Part shown: piece by piece, positions 1 through 8,231 of the stretch
How positions within the stretch are numbered: the stretch's first letter is position 1
Layout of the letters: every line of letters starts with the position of its first letter
From: Candidatus Villigracilis affinis
GTDB lineage: Bacteria; Chloroflexota; Anaerolineae; Anaerolineales; Villigracilaceae
Reading direction: 5' to 3'
DNA length: 64,000 bases
NCBI GenBank assembly: GCA_016718275.1
Contig: JADKEA010000005.1
Location: forward strand, 186,001 to 250,000
Translations under genes and position numbers: made by a program
The notes under the pieces: generated by a model
What the model was told of the DNA's origin: nothing
What the model saw: the letters and a program-made list of their open reading frames with translations, nothing else
The model's database searches: none

Positions 1-169
1 CATGGATCAACTCAAACCTGAAAAGCTGGTGCATGAAGCGGTCAGTGATTTCATTATTCTGCCAGGTTTCGGTTCACGCAAGCGCGTGGCCGATACGCTG
101 GGCAATATCCCCGAACAGATGGCCAAATCCTTTGACGGAAATCTGGTGATTTTGCATTTTGATAAATAG
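1..169 (+). CDS. 3' end of an unknown protein (truncated by window edge)
   Basis: An open frame runs from the window edge to a TAG at 167-169 and gives about 55 residues, ending in SFDGNLVILHFDK. The in-frame ATG at position 2 is probably internal, because the frame is open to the edge. Codon use and composition look coding, with Ile/Leu-rich strands and a glycine turn (PGFGSR). It could be the tail of a larger transporter or stress-type domain, but too little is present to name it. It converges on the ornithine cyclodeaminase-like gene, with a 14-bp inverted repeat between them. Confidence 0.55.
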   Translation, partial: MDQLKPEKLVHEAVSDFIILPGFGSRKRVADTLGNIPEQMAKSFDGNLVILHFDK

Positions 170-173
170 ACGA

Positions 174-208
174 TGAACCATGGACGGTGGACTACCGTCC
201 ATGGTTCA
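174..208. repeat. Perfect 14-bp inverted repeat in a convergent spacer
   Basis: Arms 174-187 and 195-208 are exact reverse complements (TGAACCATGGACGG / CCGTCCATGGTTCA) around a 7-nt loop. A third related word, GTCCACCGTC, follows at 211-220. There is no T-run, so it may be a weak bidirectional terminator or a member of the word-like spacer repeats seen elsewhere in the window. Confidence 0.6.
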
Positions 209-218
209 CAGTCCACCG

Positions 219-1145
219 TCATAACTCAAATGTCGTTCCGATTCCCTGTGCAATCGCTTTTTGATAAACCAAATTCGCGGTGACCAGATCTTCCATGGCA
301 TGACCCATGGATTTATAAATGGTCGTTTCGTTTTCGTCTCTGCGGCCAGGTTTTTGACCGAGCAGATATTCTCCCATTTCTGTGCCGAACTCTGGATTCA
401 GTCCCTGCAATTCGGCGCTGCCGACGGGAGGCGCTTGAAATGCGACCTTTGATTCCACGAAGATGTGACTGGTTTCCACGAGGTCACGCGGCAATTCTCC
501 GCCAGGCGGGCGGTAACCGACGGATGAAACGTGTGTGCCTTTCTTGAGCCATTCAGCTTTGATGACGGGTTCCAGCGACGATGTACACAGACACACAATG
601 TCCGCGTTGGAAACTGCTTCTCGGACGGAATCAACTGCGAGGGCGTTGGAAGCGCGGGCGGCCAATGCCCGGGCTTTGGAAATGTCTTTCGAAGCGATCC
701 AAACTTTTTCGATGCCGCTCAAAGTTCCGATCATTTGTAAATGTGCATCGCCTAAAACACCCGCGCCGACGATGGCGATGGACTTGCTGTCTTTACGCGC
801 GAGGTGTTTGATGGAAAGGATCGCGCCCGCAGCGGTGCGCATGGCGGTGATGTACTCGCCATCCATGAAAGCGATGGGCGTGCCTGTATTTGAATCAAAA
901 AGAGTGATGGTAGCTTGATGCGCGGGGATGTTTTCGTGAAAGATGGTGACTAGCTTGACCGACATCAGTTTGTTTGGCATGTAAGCGGGCATGCCCACGA
1001 GCAGGCCTTTCGGTGCAATGGCCTGGTTGCGCGGCGGCACGTTGAGTTGACCTGCACTCAAAGTTTTGAAGCCCTCTTCCAACGCGGCAAGGAGTTCGCT
1101 GGGGTCAAGCAGGTTTTCGATTTCTTTGTGGGTGAGGAGCAGCAT
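219..1145 (-). CDS. Ornithine cyclodeaminase / mu-crystallin family protein
   Basis: This 308-aa protein has the full length of the OCD/mu-crystallin family. The substrate-carboxylate Lys64 and Arg103 (GEYITAMRTAA) and the Rossmann NAD(P) loop GAGVLG (127-132) are visible, as is the C-terminal KSMGHAMEDL motif. Family members are ornithine cyclodeaminases or reductases of cyclic ketimines such as pyrroline-2-carboxylate and of alanine-type imines. The specificity cannot be read from sequence. It is the last gene of a minus-strand run. The proline racemase-family gene two positions upstream favours a ketimine reductase role in hydroxyproline-type metabolism, which is inference. The ATG follows a loosely spaced GGGAGAAG. 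Confidence 0.88.
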   Translation of the reverse strand: MLLLTHKEIENLLDPSELLAALEEGFKTLSAGQLNVPPRNQAIAPKGLLVGMPAYMPNKLMSVKLVTIFHENIPAHQATITLFDSNTGTPIAFMDGEYITAMRTAAGAILSIKHLARKDSKSIAIVGAGVLGDAHLQMIGTLSGIEKVWIASKDISKARALAARASNALAVDSVREAVSNADIVCLCTSSLEPVIKAEWLKKGTHVSSVGYRPPGGELPRDLVETSHIFVESKVAFQAPPVGSAELQGLNPEFGTEMGEYLLGQKPGRRDENETTIYKSMGHAMEDLVTANLVYQKAIAQGIGTTFEL

Positions 1146-1154
1146 GAGAGATTT

Positions 1155-1658
1155 TTACTTCTCCCAGTTTTTGTATGCAATGAAGGCAGGCTTGGACTGA
1201 ATTTTTTTATCACGTTCTATTACCCGCTCTGCCAGCCATTGAAACCATTCAAAAGCAGATTCACGGCCCCAAGACGCGCGAACCTCTGAAATATAGGCCT
1301 CCAATTTTCCCCATGAAAGCATAATCGGGCCGCTATATGCATCTTCTAACATCGTAATGTCGATTTCGCGGCGATATACGAGGATGCCCAGCCGCTCCCA
1401 TGTTCCCAACAGCATATAGAAACAAACATGTTGTTCCTGGGGGAGGCTGTCGATTTCTTCTTTGGATGGGTTGTGATCAAGGTCTAAAATATACAATAAA
1501 CCTTTAACGAACTCACTGGTCTGAAAGGAATTTAACATGAGAATGGCGGCTTCACGCTTGCGCATTTTTTGAAAGTTTCGCAGATTAAGAATACCAAATA
1601 CAATGCCAAGAATAATGGCAAGGTTTGAGATAACCTGAAAAATAAAACTAAGTTCCAT
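1155..1658 (-). CDS. Hypothetical protein with one N-terminal membrane helix (DUF4760-like)
   Basis: This 167-aa protein starts with a single transmembrane segment (about residues 7-25), followed by a basic KMRKRE stretch and a helical cytoplasmic domain. That layout and length resemble the DUF4760 group of unknown function. The start at 1658 was chosen because AGAGGTG lies a few bases upstream; the frame extends further only through a TTG. It ends 9 nt before the OCD-family gene, so the two are probably cotranscribed. No catalytic motif is visible. Confidence 0.7.
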   Translation of the reverse strand: MELSFIFQVISNLAIILGIVFGILNLRNFQKMRKREAAILMLNSFQTSEFVKGLLYILDLDHNPSKEEIDSLPQEQHVCFYMLLGTWERLGILVYRREIDITMLEDAYSGPIMLSWGKLEAYISEVRASWGRESAFEWFQWLAERVIERDKKIQSKPAFIAYKNWEK

Positions 1659-1696
1659 ATGACACCTCTTGACCAATAAAATATTTGGTTGTGTTG

Positions 1697-2749
1697 TTAC
1701 CAGATATCCCCAACCTTGAATCCGTTTGGAAATGGATCACTGGGATCAATGACAAATTGATTAATGGCAGTGATCCACGCCGTGCCGCCGATGGTGGGGA
1801 CAACGGCTTTGTATGGCCCGACCTGTGTTTCTTCGATGAGGCGGCCTGTGAATAATGTGCCAAGAATTCCTTCATGATAAAAATCCTGGTTCAGACCAAG
1901 TTGACCTTTTGCGTGCAGCACTGCCATCTTTGCGCATGTGCCTGTTCCGCATGGTGAACGGTCAATCACACCCGTCCATGTGGAGGGATTATTCCAATCG
2001 AGTTTGCCTGTTGCCACGGTAACTGCGTTTTTGCGATGCGCCTTCGGGTTCGTGGGCGGCGCGGAAAGTTGTGAAATGGTGGGGCCAATAATTTCGGGAT
2101 TTTCAGGATGCACCACAGGATATTGTTCCACGGTTGCGGCTTTGACCATTTCACTGATGCGCGTGATATCTTTTCCTTCATCGGGTGTGATCTGCAATCC
2201 GAATTGCGCCGCATCTGCAATGACGTAGAACATCCCGCCCCACGCCACATCCACTTTGACCGTGCCCAATTGCGGAACTTCCACATTTATATCGAGATGC
2301 ACAGCAAAGGCGGGGACGTTTTTGAACGTGACCTTTGTGACCTTGCCGTCTTTGCATTCCGCACGGATGCCGACCAGCCCTGCGGGCGCTTCCAATATGA
2401 ACTCGGTGACTGGTTCGGTCATCTTGAGCATTCCCGTCTCTAAGAGAGTCGTTGCCACACAGATGGTGTTTGTCCCAGACATGGGCGGATACTCGGTCTG
2501 CTCCATGATGATGAAGCCTGCATCCGCTTGTGGATGCGTTGGCGGCAAAATGATATTGGCGCACAAGGCGGGATATCCGCGCGGCTCGCGCAGCATTCGC
2601 AAACGAATATCATCGAGATTATTCTCGAAGTATTTCATCTTCTCGAACATGGTTTTGCCGGGCACATCCAAAACTCCGCCAGTGATAACGCGGCCAGGTT
2701 CGCCGCAGGCGTGTAGGTCAACAGCGGTGATCATGTTGGTGAGGTGCAT
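1697..2749 (-). CDS. Proline racemase family protein with a Ser/Cys catalytic pair
   Basis: This 350-aa protein belongs to the proline racemase / 4-hydroxyproline 2-epimerase / trans-3-hydroxyproline dehydratase superfamily. The second catalytic motif, DRSPCGTGTCA, is intact with Cys267. The first motif reads MSGTNTI with Ser91 where classical racemases have Cys (MCGHG). It is therefore neither the usual Cys/Cys type nor the Cys/Thr dehydratase type. The start is supported by GGAG 6-7 nt upstream. With the OCD/ketimine reductase-family gene in the same run, a role in hydroxyproline or related cyclic imino-acid metabolism is plausible but unproven. Confidence 0.9.
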   Translation of the reverse strand: MHLTNMITAVDLHACGEPGRVITGGVLDVPGKTMFEKMKYFENNLDDIRLRMLREPRGYPALCANIILPPTHPQADAGFIIMEQTEYPPMSGTNTICVATTLLETGMLKMTEPVTEFILEAPAGLVGIRAECKDGKVTKVTFKNVPAFAVHLDINVEVPQLGTVKVDVAWGGMFYVIADAAQFGLQITPDEGKDITRISEMVKAATVEQYPVVHPENPEIIGPTISQLSAPPTNPKAHRKNAVTVATGKLDWNNPSTWTGVIDRSPCGTGTCAKMAVLHAKGQLGLNQDFYHEGILGTLFTGRLIEETQVGPYKAVVPTIGGTAWITAINQFVIDPSDPFPNGFKVGDIW

Positions 2750-2802
2750 GGGAGACTCCGTCGGGTTGGCGGTTAATTAGAACGAAAGTTGAAAAGTGGA
2801 GG

Positions 2803-3186
2803 CTAATTGGCGGTGAATCCGAAATCGTCGTCATTGAAATCTTCTTCATCGAATTCATCGTCCACCCATGAATTCTCGTCCATCCAGTCAATGACCGTGC
2901 CGCCGCTTTCGGGGTAAAAAGGGCTGACGAGATAATTCATACCATGTTCCCACGTGACGCGAAACTCCCGCACTTCGAAGGTTTTATCGGCATGCAGGTC
3001 GTAGATGACATCGGTCAATTTTGGGAGGGGCGAGAATGGATACAACTGTTCAAGGACGATTTCCTTGTCTTCTTCAGGGATGATGAATTCCTCCACGCTC
3101 GTTCCATCGGGGAAGTACATCGGACGCGTTGGATAGGGAAGTTTTTCTTCGATGGGGTCTTCATCGCTGAAAAATTCATTATTCAT
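2803..3186 (-). CDS. Hypothetical acidic protein
   Basis: This protein of about 127 aa is very acidic, with a tail rich in Asp/Glu (DDEFDEEDF region). I do not recognise the family. GAGGAA sits correctly before the ATG at 3186; an in-frame ATG at 3207 would overlap the upstream homocysteine methyltransferase stop by 8 nt and has a poorer ribosome site. It has no signal peptide or membrane helix. It is embedded in the amino-acid metabolism run and is probably translationally coupled to the gene before it. Confidence 0.65.
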   Translation of the reverse strand: MNNEFFSDEDPIEEKLPYPTRPMYFPDGTSVEEFIIPEEDKEIVLEQLYPFSPLPKLTDVIYDLHADKTFEVREFRVTWEHGMNYLVSPFYPESGGTVIDWMDENSWVDDEFDEEDFNDDDFGFTAN

Positions 3187-3199
3187 CGGATGTTCCTCA

Positions 3200-4135
3200 T
3201 CAGGCATTCGTCAGGTTTTTCACTTCGCGGATATGGTCGGGTGTCGTGCGACAGCATCCGCCGATGAGACTTGCTCCATTTTCAAACCAAGTCTTTGATT
3301 GATGTCCAAACGCGTCGCAGGAGGTTTCTCCGTGCCAGGTGTTGGTGGCGGGGTCGTACACTTCGCCTGAGTTGGGGTAGACGATGACTGGCTTGTCGCT
3401 GTTCTTTTTGATCTCACGAATGAGCGATGGAATATACAGCGGGGAAGTGCAATTGATTCCGATTGCGGCAACTTGCTCGAATTGATTCAAATAAGCGGCG
3501 CAGTCTGCGATTTTTTCTCCGTTGCAGATGTGCTCGTCATCTTTTGCACTGAAGGTGAACCATGCACTTGCGTTCGGGAATTCACCCAGTAATTTGACCA
3601 ATGCCTGGGCTTCGATCAAGCATGGGATGGTCTCGCAGGCTAAAAGGTCCGCGCCAGAGGCGATGAGGGCCTCCACGCGCGGGCGGTGAAAGTTGATCAA
3701 TTCCTGTTCGGTCAATTTGTAATCGCCGCGATATTCCGAGCCATCGGCGAGAAACGCGCCATAGGGACCGACCGAACCAGCCACGAGCGGACGAGTTCTA
3801 TTCACGCGATTGGCTTCGTTCGACCAGAACTCATCGCGCGCGCTTTGCGCGATCTGCACGGACTTTTTCATCAGGTCGAGCGCTTGCTCGCGGTTGAGTC
3901 CGCGCTTGGCAAAACCTTCGACCGTTGCCTGATAACTGGCAGTGATGGCAATATCTGCGCCAGCGTTGAAATAATCGAGATGCACCTGACGGATGAGTTC
4001 GGGTTGTTCCATCAACACCTTGGCTGACCAGAGCGCATCGTTCAAGTCACAGCCGCGGCGTTCGAGTTCGGTGGCGAGAGCGCCATCCACGATGGCAAGG
4101 GAGTTGTTTTGGAGGAGGGGGGTAAGTGGGTTCAT
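3200..4135 (-). CDS. mmuM: Homocysteine S-methyltransferase
   Basis: This 311-aa protein has the family's usual length and its zinc-thiolate triad: Cys229 in GINCTSP and Cys294-Cys295 in GGCCRT. The N-terminal DGALATELERRG motif is also typical. The enzyme transfers a methyl group from S-methylmethionine or S-adenosylmethionine to homocysteine to give methionine, in the cytoplasm. The start is placed at MNPLTPLL behind a GGAGG-rich stretch; the frame reads further upstream through a word-like repeat (TGAAGGATGAA) that looks non-coding. It lies between the threonine dehydratase-like gene and an acidic unknown. Confidence 0.9.
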   Translation of the reverse strand: MNPLTPLLQNNSLAIVDGALATELERRGCDLNDALWSAKVLMEQPELIRQVHLDYFNAGADIAITASYQATVEGFAKRGLNREQALDLMKKSVQIAQSARDEFWSNEANRVNRTRPLVAGSVGPYGAFLADGSEYRGDYKLTEQELINFHRPRVEALIASGADLLACETIPCLIEAQALVKLLGEFPNASAWFTFSAKDDEHICNGEKIADCAAYLNQFEQVAAIGINCTSPLYIPSLIREIKKNSDKPVIVYPNSGEVYDPATNTWHGETSCDAFGHQSKTWFENGASLIGGCCRTTPDHIREVKNLTNA

Positions 4136-4144
4136 GGGAAAGGA

Positions 4145-4169
4145 TGAAGGATGAAATATGAAGGATGAA
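4145..4169. repeat. Two copies of TGAAGGATGAA in a short spacer
   Basis: The 11-mer occurs at 4145-4155 and 4159-4169, in the gap between mmuM and the dehydratase gene. The same 11-mer occurs at 23127-23137 inside the HDAC-family gene. It is a short tandem-like word repeat of unknown function. Confidence 0.6.
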
Positions 4170-4172
4170 AAA

Positions 4173-5117
4173 TTACTGCCACGGCAGTTTATTGAGATCG
4201 ACATTGCCGCCGCTGATGATGACACCAACTTTGAGCCCGCTGAGATCAATTTTCTTTTCCCAGAGCACGCCGATGGCAACCGCAGACGAAGGCTCGATGA
4301 TGACCTTTGCGCGCTCCCAAATGAATTTCATCGAAGCGATGATCCCCGCTTCGCTCACCGTCACAATTTGCTCAACATTTTTTTGAATGATCGGAAAGGT
4401 CAGATCACCCAATGAAGTGAGCAGGCCATCCGCAATCGTTTTTGGATTTTCAGAGGGAATGATCTTGCCCGCCTGCATCGAACGGAACGCATCATCCGCC
4501 ATTTCGGGTTCGCCCGCAATAATACGAATTCCTTTTTTGATTCCCACCGCCGCGATGGACGTGCCACTTAACAATCCGCCGCCACCGACGGGGACAATGA
4601 TTACATCCAAATCGGGGATGTCTTCGAGCAGTTCCATCGCCGCCGTGCCTTGGCCCGCGATAACTTTCTCGTTGTTGTATGGATGGACAACGGTCGCACC
4701 TGTCTTTTGTCTGATTCCCTCCATTGTGCTTTCTCTTGCCGCGAGAGTTGGTTCGCAAAACGTGATCTGACCGCCGTAGCCTGCAACAGCTTCTTTCTTT
4801 ACCGAAGGCGCATTGCTTGGCATGACGATGTATGCGGGAATTCCGCGCATCTTTGCTGCGAGAGCCAATGCCGCGGCATGGTTGCCCGACGAATGGGTAA
4901 CAACTCCGCGCATGGCTTCTTCATCTGAAAGCGAAAAAACCGCATTGCATGCGCCGCGGAATTTGAATGCGCCCACTTTTTGCAGGTTCTCACATTTGAG
5001 AAAGACCTGCGCGCCAACTTTTTGATTCAGGCTTTTGTTGGTCAATACAGGTGTGCGGTGCGCGTAAGGCTTGATCCGTTCTGCGGCTTGATGGATTTCA
5101 GTGAGGGTGGGGGGCAT
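4173..5117 (-). CDS. Threonine/serine dehydratase family PLP enzyme
   Basis: This 314-aa fold-type II PLP protein has the lysine in KVGAFKFRGA (Lys52), the SSGNH loop (76-80) that holds the cofactor, and the glycine-rich phosphate cup VGGGGLLSG (about 177-185). There is no C-terminal ACT domain, so it matches catabolic threonine ammonia-lyase, serine racemase or 3-hydroxyaspartate dehydratase rather than full-length biosynthetic IlvA. The reaction would give a 2-oxoacid plus ammonia. It sits in the amino-acid catabolic run, downstream of an MFS transporter gene. Confidence 0.9.
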   Translation of the reverse strand: MPPTLTEIHQAAERIKPYAHRTPVLTNKSLNQKVGAQVFLKCENLQKVGAFKFRGACNAVFSLSDEEAMRGVVTHSSGNHAAALALAAKMRGIPAYIVMPSNAPSVKKEAVAGYGGQITFCEPTLAARESTMEGIRQKTGATVVHPYNNEKVIAGQGTAAMELLEDIPDLDVIIVPVGGGGLLSGTSIAAVGIKKGIRIIAGEPEMADDAFRSMQAGKIIPSENPKTIADGLLTSLGDLTFPIIQKNVEQIVTVSEAGIIASMKFIWERAKVIIEPSSAVAIGVLWEKKIDLSGLKVGVIISGGNVDLNKLPWQ

Positions 5118-5135
5118 ATTACTCCATTAAGTGGA

Positions 5136-5222
5136 TGCGTCGCACCATGTGGGTGGAAGTTTTCCATTAATCAAGATAATCTGCTCGCAAGGAGGATTCT
5201 GATTAAGCGTGGTGCGTCGCAC
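5136..5222. repeat. Direct repeat TGCGTCGCAC flanking a spacer
   Basis: The 10-mer TGCGTCGCAC occurs at 5136-5145 and 5213-5222, near the two edges of the 109-bp gap between the dehydratase and MFS genes. Short words such as CATTAATC and GATTAAG also recur in between. It may be a small non-coding repeat unit. Confidence 0.5.
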
Positions 5223-5226
5223 TTTC

Positions 5227-6435
5227 CTAGGATTTTAATTCCTGCGGGTCTTTCATCTGCGAGACAAAGAATCCGCTTACCAATAGTAACCCGATTGCGA
5301 GTAAAAGTGCAGGGGTGAAGGAACCATCCGCGCTTTTCATAGCTTCCATGATGTAGACGAAGACCACGGCTCCCTGCCCAAAGAGTTGGATCAATCCATT
5401 CGAAGTGCCTTCGGGGGTGGGGTGGGTTACCTCGGCGGCGTACTGCATGGCAATAGGCATCGCGCTAGTGAGGAAGAATCCCAAAAAGAAGGCAGAGACA
5501 AATAATAGCATGGATGATGCCGCATAGGTCAGACCCACCAACCCTGGGATTGCGCCGAAGAAAGCGATGTAAAGATAAAGCTGACGTTTGTGCTGTCTAT
5601 CCGATAAAGCAGGCATGACTACCGCACCGATCACACCGCCGACGATCATCAACGCACCAAGTGTACCCGCGTCTGTGGGCGTGAACCCGCGCGGACGGAT
5701 GATGTTCTCGATCCATGTCGTAATGCCGTTGAAGATGCCCAGTCCAATAAAAGAGACTAGCAAGGTGAACCAGAATGGCTTGACTGTGAACGAGTGTTTG
5801 AGACCGTCCAGCATCAAAGCACGGACTTCCATTCCAGGCGGGCAGGGTGGGGTGGGCGGAGTCTCACGGGCGAAGATGAGGAACAAAACGGCGGAGAATG
5901 CGGCGACACTTCCGTAAATTAATTGAATAGCGGGAATGGACATGCTTTCAAGCAGAATCGGAGTCAACACCATGCCGAGGGCTGTGCCGATGAGGTTACC
6001 CAATGTGACGATGCCGACAGCAGTGGCGCGTTCTTCAATGGCAAACCAATTGGCAGGGACTTTTGTCCATGCATTGAGCAGAAAAGGCTGGGCGGCGGCG
6101 AGGCCGAAGGTGCTCCACAGGGCGAGGGTGTAATTCTCACCAGCGAGTCCGCGCAAGATGCCGAAGACCCCCATCAGCACCGCGCCGATGCTGACCGCGA
6201 TGCGGAATCCGTACGTATCAATGACCCACGAAACGGGAATGGACAACGGAATAAAAGCGATCATGAACGACATGGCGAAAAAACCGACTTGCAGGTCGGT
6301 CACGCCATAGAATTGTGCGGCAGGGCCTGTGATGGGCGCATACGCGATCCACAGGGTTTGGATGGTGAGGTTGATGAACATAAAAGTTGCCAACACCACC
6401 CAGCGGTACGGATAAAGTTTGTATTGTGAGGTCAT
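5227..6435 (-). CDS. MFS transporter
   Basis: This 402-aa hydrophobic protein has about 12 predicted membrane helices and ends in a short cytoplasmic tail (SQMKDPQELKS). The N-terminal YRWVVLATFMFINL opening and the QPFLLNAWTKVPANWF segment after helix 4 resemble the FLVCR-like or nitrate/oxalate-type branches of the major facilitator superfamily. The substrate is unknown. The location between amino-acid and hydroxy-acid enzymes suggests uptake of the compound degraded by the cluster. AAGGAG precedes the ATG. Confidence 0.88.
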   Translation of the reverse strand: MTSQYKLYPYRWVVLATFMFINLTIQTLWIAYAPITGPAAQFYGVTDLQVGFFAMSFMIAFIPLSIPVSWVIDTYGFRIAVSIGAVLMGVFGILRGLAGENYTLALWSTFGLAAAQPFLLNAWTKVPANWFAIEERATAVGIVTLGNLIGTALGMVLTPILLESMSIPAIQLIYGSVAAFSAVLFLIFARETPPTPPCPPGMEVRALMLDGLKHSFTVKPFWFTLLVSFIGLGIFNGITTWIENIIRPRGFTPTDAGTLGALMIVGGVIGAVVMPALSDRQHKRQLYLYIAFFGAIPGLVGLTYAASSMLLFVSAFFLGFFLTSAMPIAMQYAAEVTHPTPEGTSNGLIQLFGQGAVVFVYIMEAMKSADGSFTPALLLAIGLLLVSGFFVSQMKDPQELKS

Positions 6436-6512
6436 GAATGCTCCTTGTTGGGAATCGGAATTTCGGAATAGGGAGTGTGTGGTTTCCGTGGCCCAATTCC
6501 TGAGTTCCGTTC

Positions 6513-7427
6513 TTAATACCCTTTTTCAAAATCCACTTGATATTTCAGCGGCTTGCCTGCAATAAGCAATTTGTAATTCTCGATAAATATCTTTGCGATA
6601 TCTTCTGGCAGACTTGGGGCGGCGGTGTGGAAGGTCATGTGCAGGTTGGGTGCTGACCAAAACGGATGATCCTGCGGAAGCGGTTCTTTTTCGTAGACGT
6701 CTAAAACTGCTCCAGCGATTCTGTTACTAATCAGCGCTTCGAGCAGGGCAGATTCGTCTACAGCGGGGCCGCGGCCGACGTTGATGACGAGAGCATGAGC
6801 TGGTAGAGCGTTGAGCAAATCTGCGTTGATGATCTTGCGGGTGTCTTTGGTGTTGGGGAGGATGTTGACGAGATAGTCCACACCTTTTGCAAATTCGAGC
6901 AGATTGTTGCCATGAAAATATTCATCCACGTCGGTGCTATTTTCACTTGACCAGGTGTAACCACGGACGGTCATGCCGAAGAATTTTGTTGTGCGTGCCA
7001 CGTCCGCGCCGATGGAGCCGATGCCGAGAATGCCGATGGTCTTGCCGCGTAGTGTGCCTGTGTCGGTATCGTCCCAGCGTTTATTCTTTTGGTCTTCGAG
7101 ACGTTTTAGGATCTTGCGTTCGTGGAGGAGCAGATAGCCGATGACATATTCAGACATCAGCTTACCGAAGACGCCGCGTGCATTGGTGAGGATGTAATTG
7201 TGGCGCGAAGCGGGATCCAGCAAAGGCTCGACTCCAGCCCAAATGGACTGTGCCCAGCTCAAGGCGGGGAGAGAGTCGAGTGCGGCTTTGATGCGGCTTG
7301 GTTCGCCGAGGACAATATCCACATCATCGGCGGGAGCAAATGCCCAAGTCAGATCAGGCAGGTTTTCCGCTTCGATGATTCGGCGGTAGGATTCGGATTC
7401 GTTGCAGAGGATGAGAAGTTTGGGCAT
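6513..7427 (-). CDS. D-2-hydroxyacid dehydrogenase
   Basis: This 304-aa NAD-dependent dehydrogenase shows the cofactor loop GILGIGSIG, the arginine motif INVGRGPAVDESAL, the acidic DVYEKEPLP segment, and the catalytic-base region TFHTAAPS. These fit the glyoxylate/hydroxypyruvate reductase branch, which interconverts 2-oxoacids and D-2-hydroxyacids. The substrate is unresolved. Its start lies 3 nt after the GNAT stop with no clear Shine-Dalgarno, suggesting translational coupling. Confidence 0.9.
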   Translation of the reverse strand: MPKLLILCNESESYRRIIEAENLPDLTWAFAPADDVDIVLGEPSRIKAALDSLPALSWAQSIWAGVEPLLDPASRHNYILTNARGVFGKLMSEYVIGYLLLHERKILKRLEDQKNKRWDDTDTGTLRGKTIGILGIGSIGADVARTTKFFGMTVRGYTWSSENSTDVDEYFHGNNLLEFAKGVDYLVNILPNTKDTRKIINADLLNALPAHALVINVGRGPAVDESALLEALISNRIAGAVLDVYEKEPLPQDHPFWSAPNLHMTFHTAAPSLPEDIAKIFIENYKLLIAGKPLKYQVDFEKGY

Positions 7428-7430
7428 ATT

Positions 7431-8231
7431 TTATTTGAAAATGGCGACCATGGCTTGTTCTTGCTGTACGAGAGAGAAGCCTGCTTTGCGGGCAGTGGCA
7501 ACGGATGCTTCGTTACGTTCCCAACACTTCCAGCCAATGTGATGATAGCCGCGCTGTTCTGCTTCTATGAGAAACGTTTTGGTGAGGATGGTTGCAATTC
7601 CTTTGCGTTGATGAGGTTCGAGCGTGGCGATGCCGATCTCACAGCGGTCGCCTGTGTTGTATTCTGAAAGACACCAGCCAGCGATCTGATTTTCGTATAC
7701 GGGGCATAACCCAAACCCATTTTCAAAAAAATCTTCCAGTGAAGTGCGCTCGGAATGGATTTCTTCCTTCAAGGTTTCAAGGCCGCCGATGTCGCTTGCC
7801 AGAAATTCGGGTGTGACATGGTGCAAGGAAAACCCGTCGGGTAGGGTTGGCATGTCCTGCGGGTGTGGCGTGGTCTTGAAATATGAACGCGTACCCAGAA
7901 AGATTTCATATTTTTGGAAGATCTCTTTCAGGGTGGGTATCCATGTTTCGGATGTGAATGTTGCCAGAAAGGCCCTTTCTTTGCGGGGAGAAAAAGTTGT
8001 TTCTGCAAAATACTGAAGCAGATCGGTATTGAATCTGCCTTGATTTGGGTCGCCTCCAAAGACAATACGATTTTTGTACGCGATCATCCCAGCTTTTGGC
8101 TGGGTTGCGTCATCTATGAATAACTGCGCTTCAAGATTGTTTTCAAATAATGCATAAATGAGCGCGTGATGTTCGAGTGAGGAAAATAACGCGCGTGCTT
8201 CGTGTGCAACTGACGGGGCAATATGGATCAT
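7431..8231 (-). CDS. GNAT family N-acetyltransferase
   Basis: This protein of about 266 aa has a C-terminal acetyl-CoA fold: CEIGIATLEPHQRKGIATILTKTFLIEA contains the Q-R-K-G-I-A acyl-CoA loop, followed by GWKCWERNEASVATARKAGF. The length and separate N-terminal half match the larger GNAT_acetyltran group rather than minimal GNATs. The start at 8231 forms an ATGA overlap with the upstream aminotransferase stop and has AAGGA at good spacing; another ATG lies 6 nt earlier. The substrate is unknown. Confidence 0.85.
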   Translation of the reverse strand: MIHIAPSVAHEARALFSSLEHHALIYALFENNLEAQLFIDDATQPKAGMIAYKNRIVFGGDPNQGRFNTDLLQYFAETTFSPRKERAFLATFTSETWIPTLKEIFQKYEIFLGTRSYFKTTPHPQDMPTLPDGFSLHHVTPEFLASDIGGLETLKEEIHSERTSLEDFFENGFGLCPVYENQIAGWCLSEYNTGDRCEIGIATLEPHQRKGIATILTKTFLIEAEQRGYHHIGWKCWERNEASVATARKAGFSLVQQEQAMVAIFK

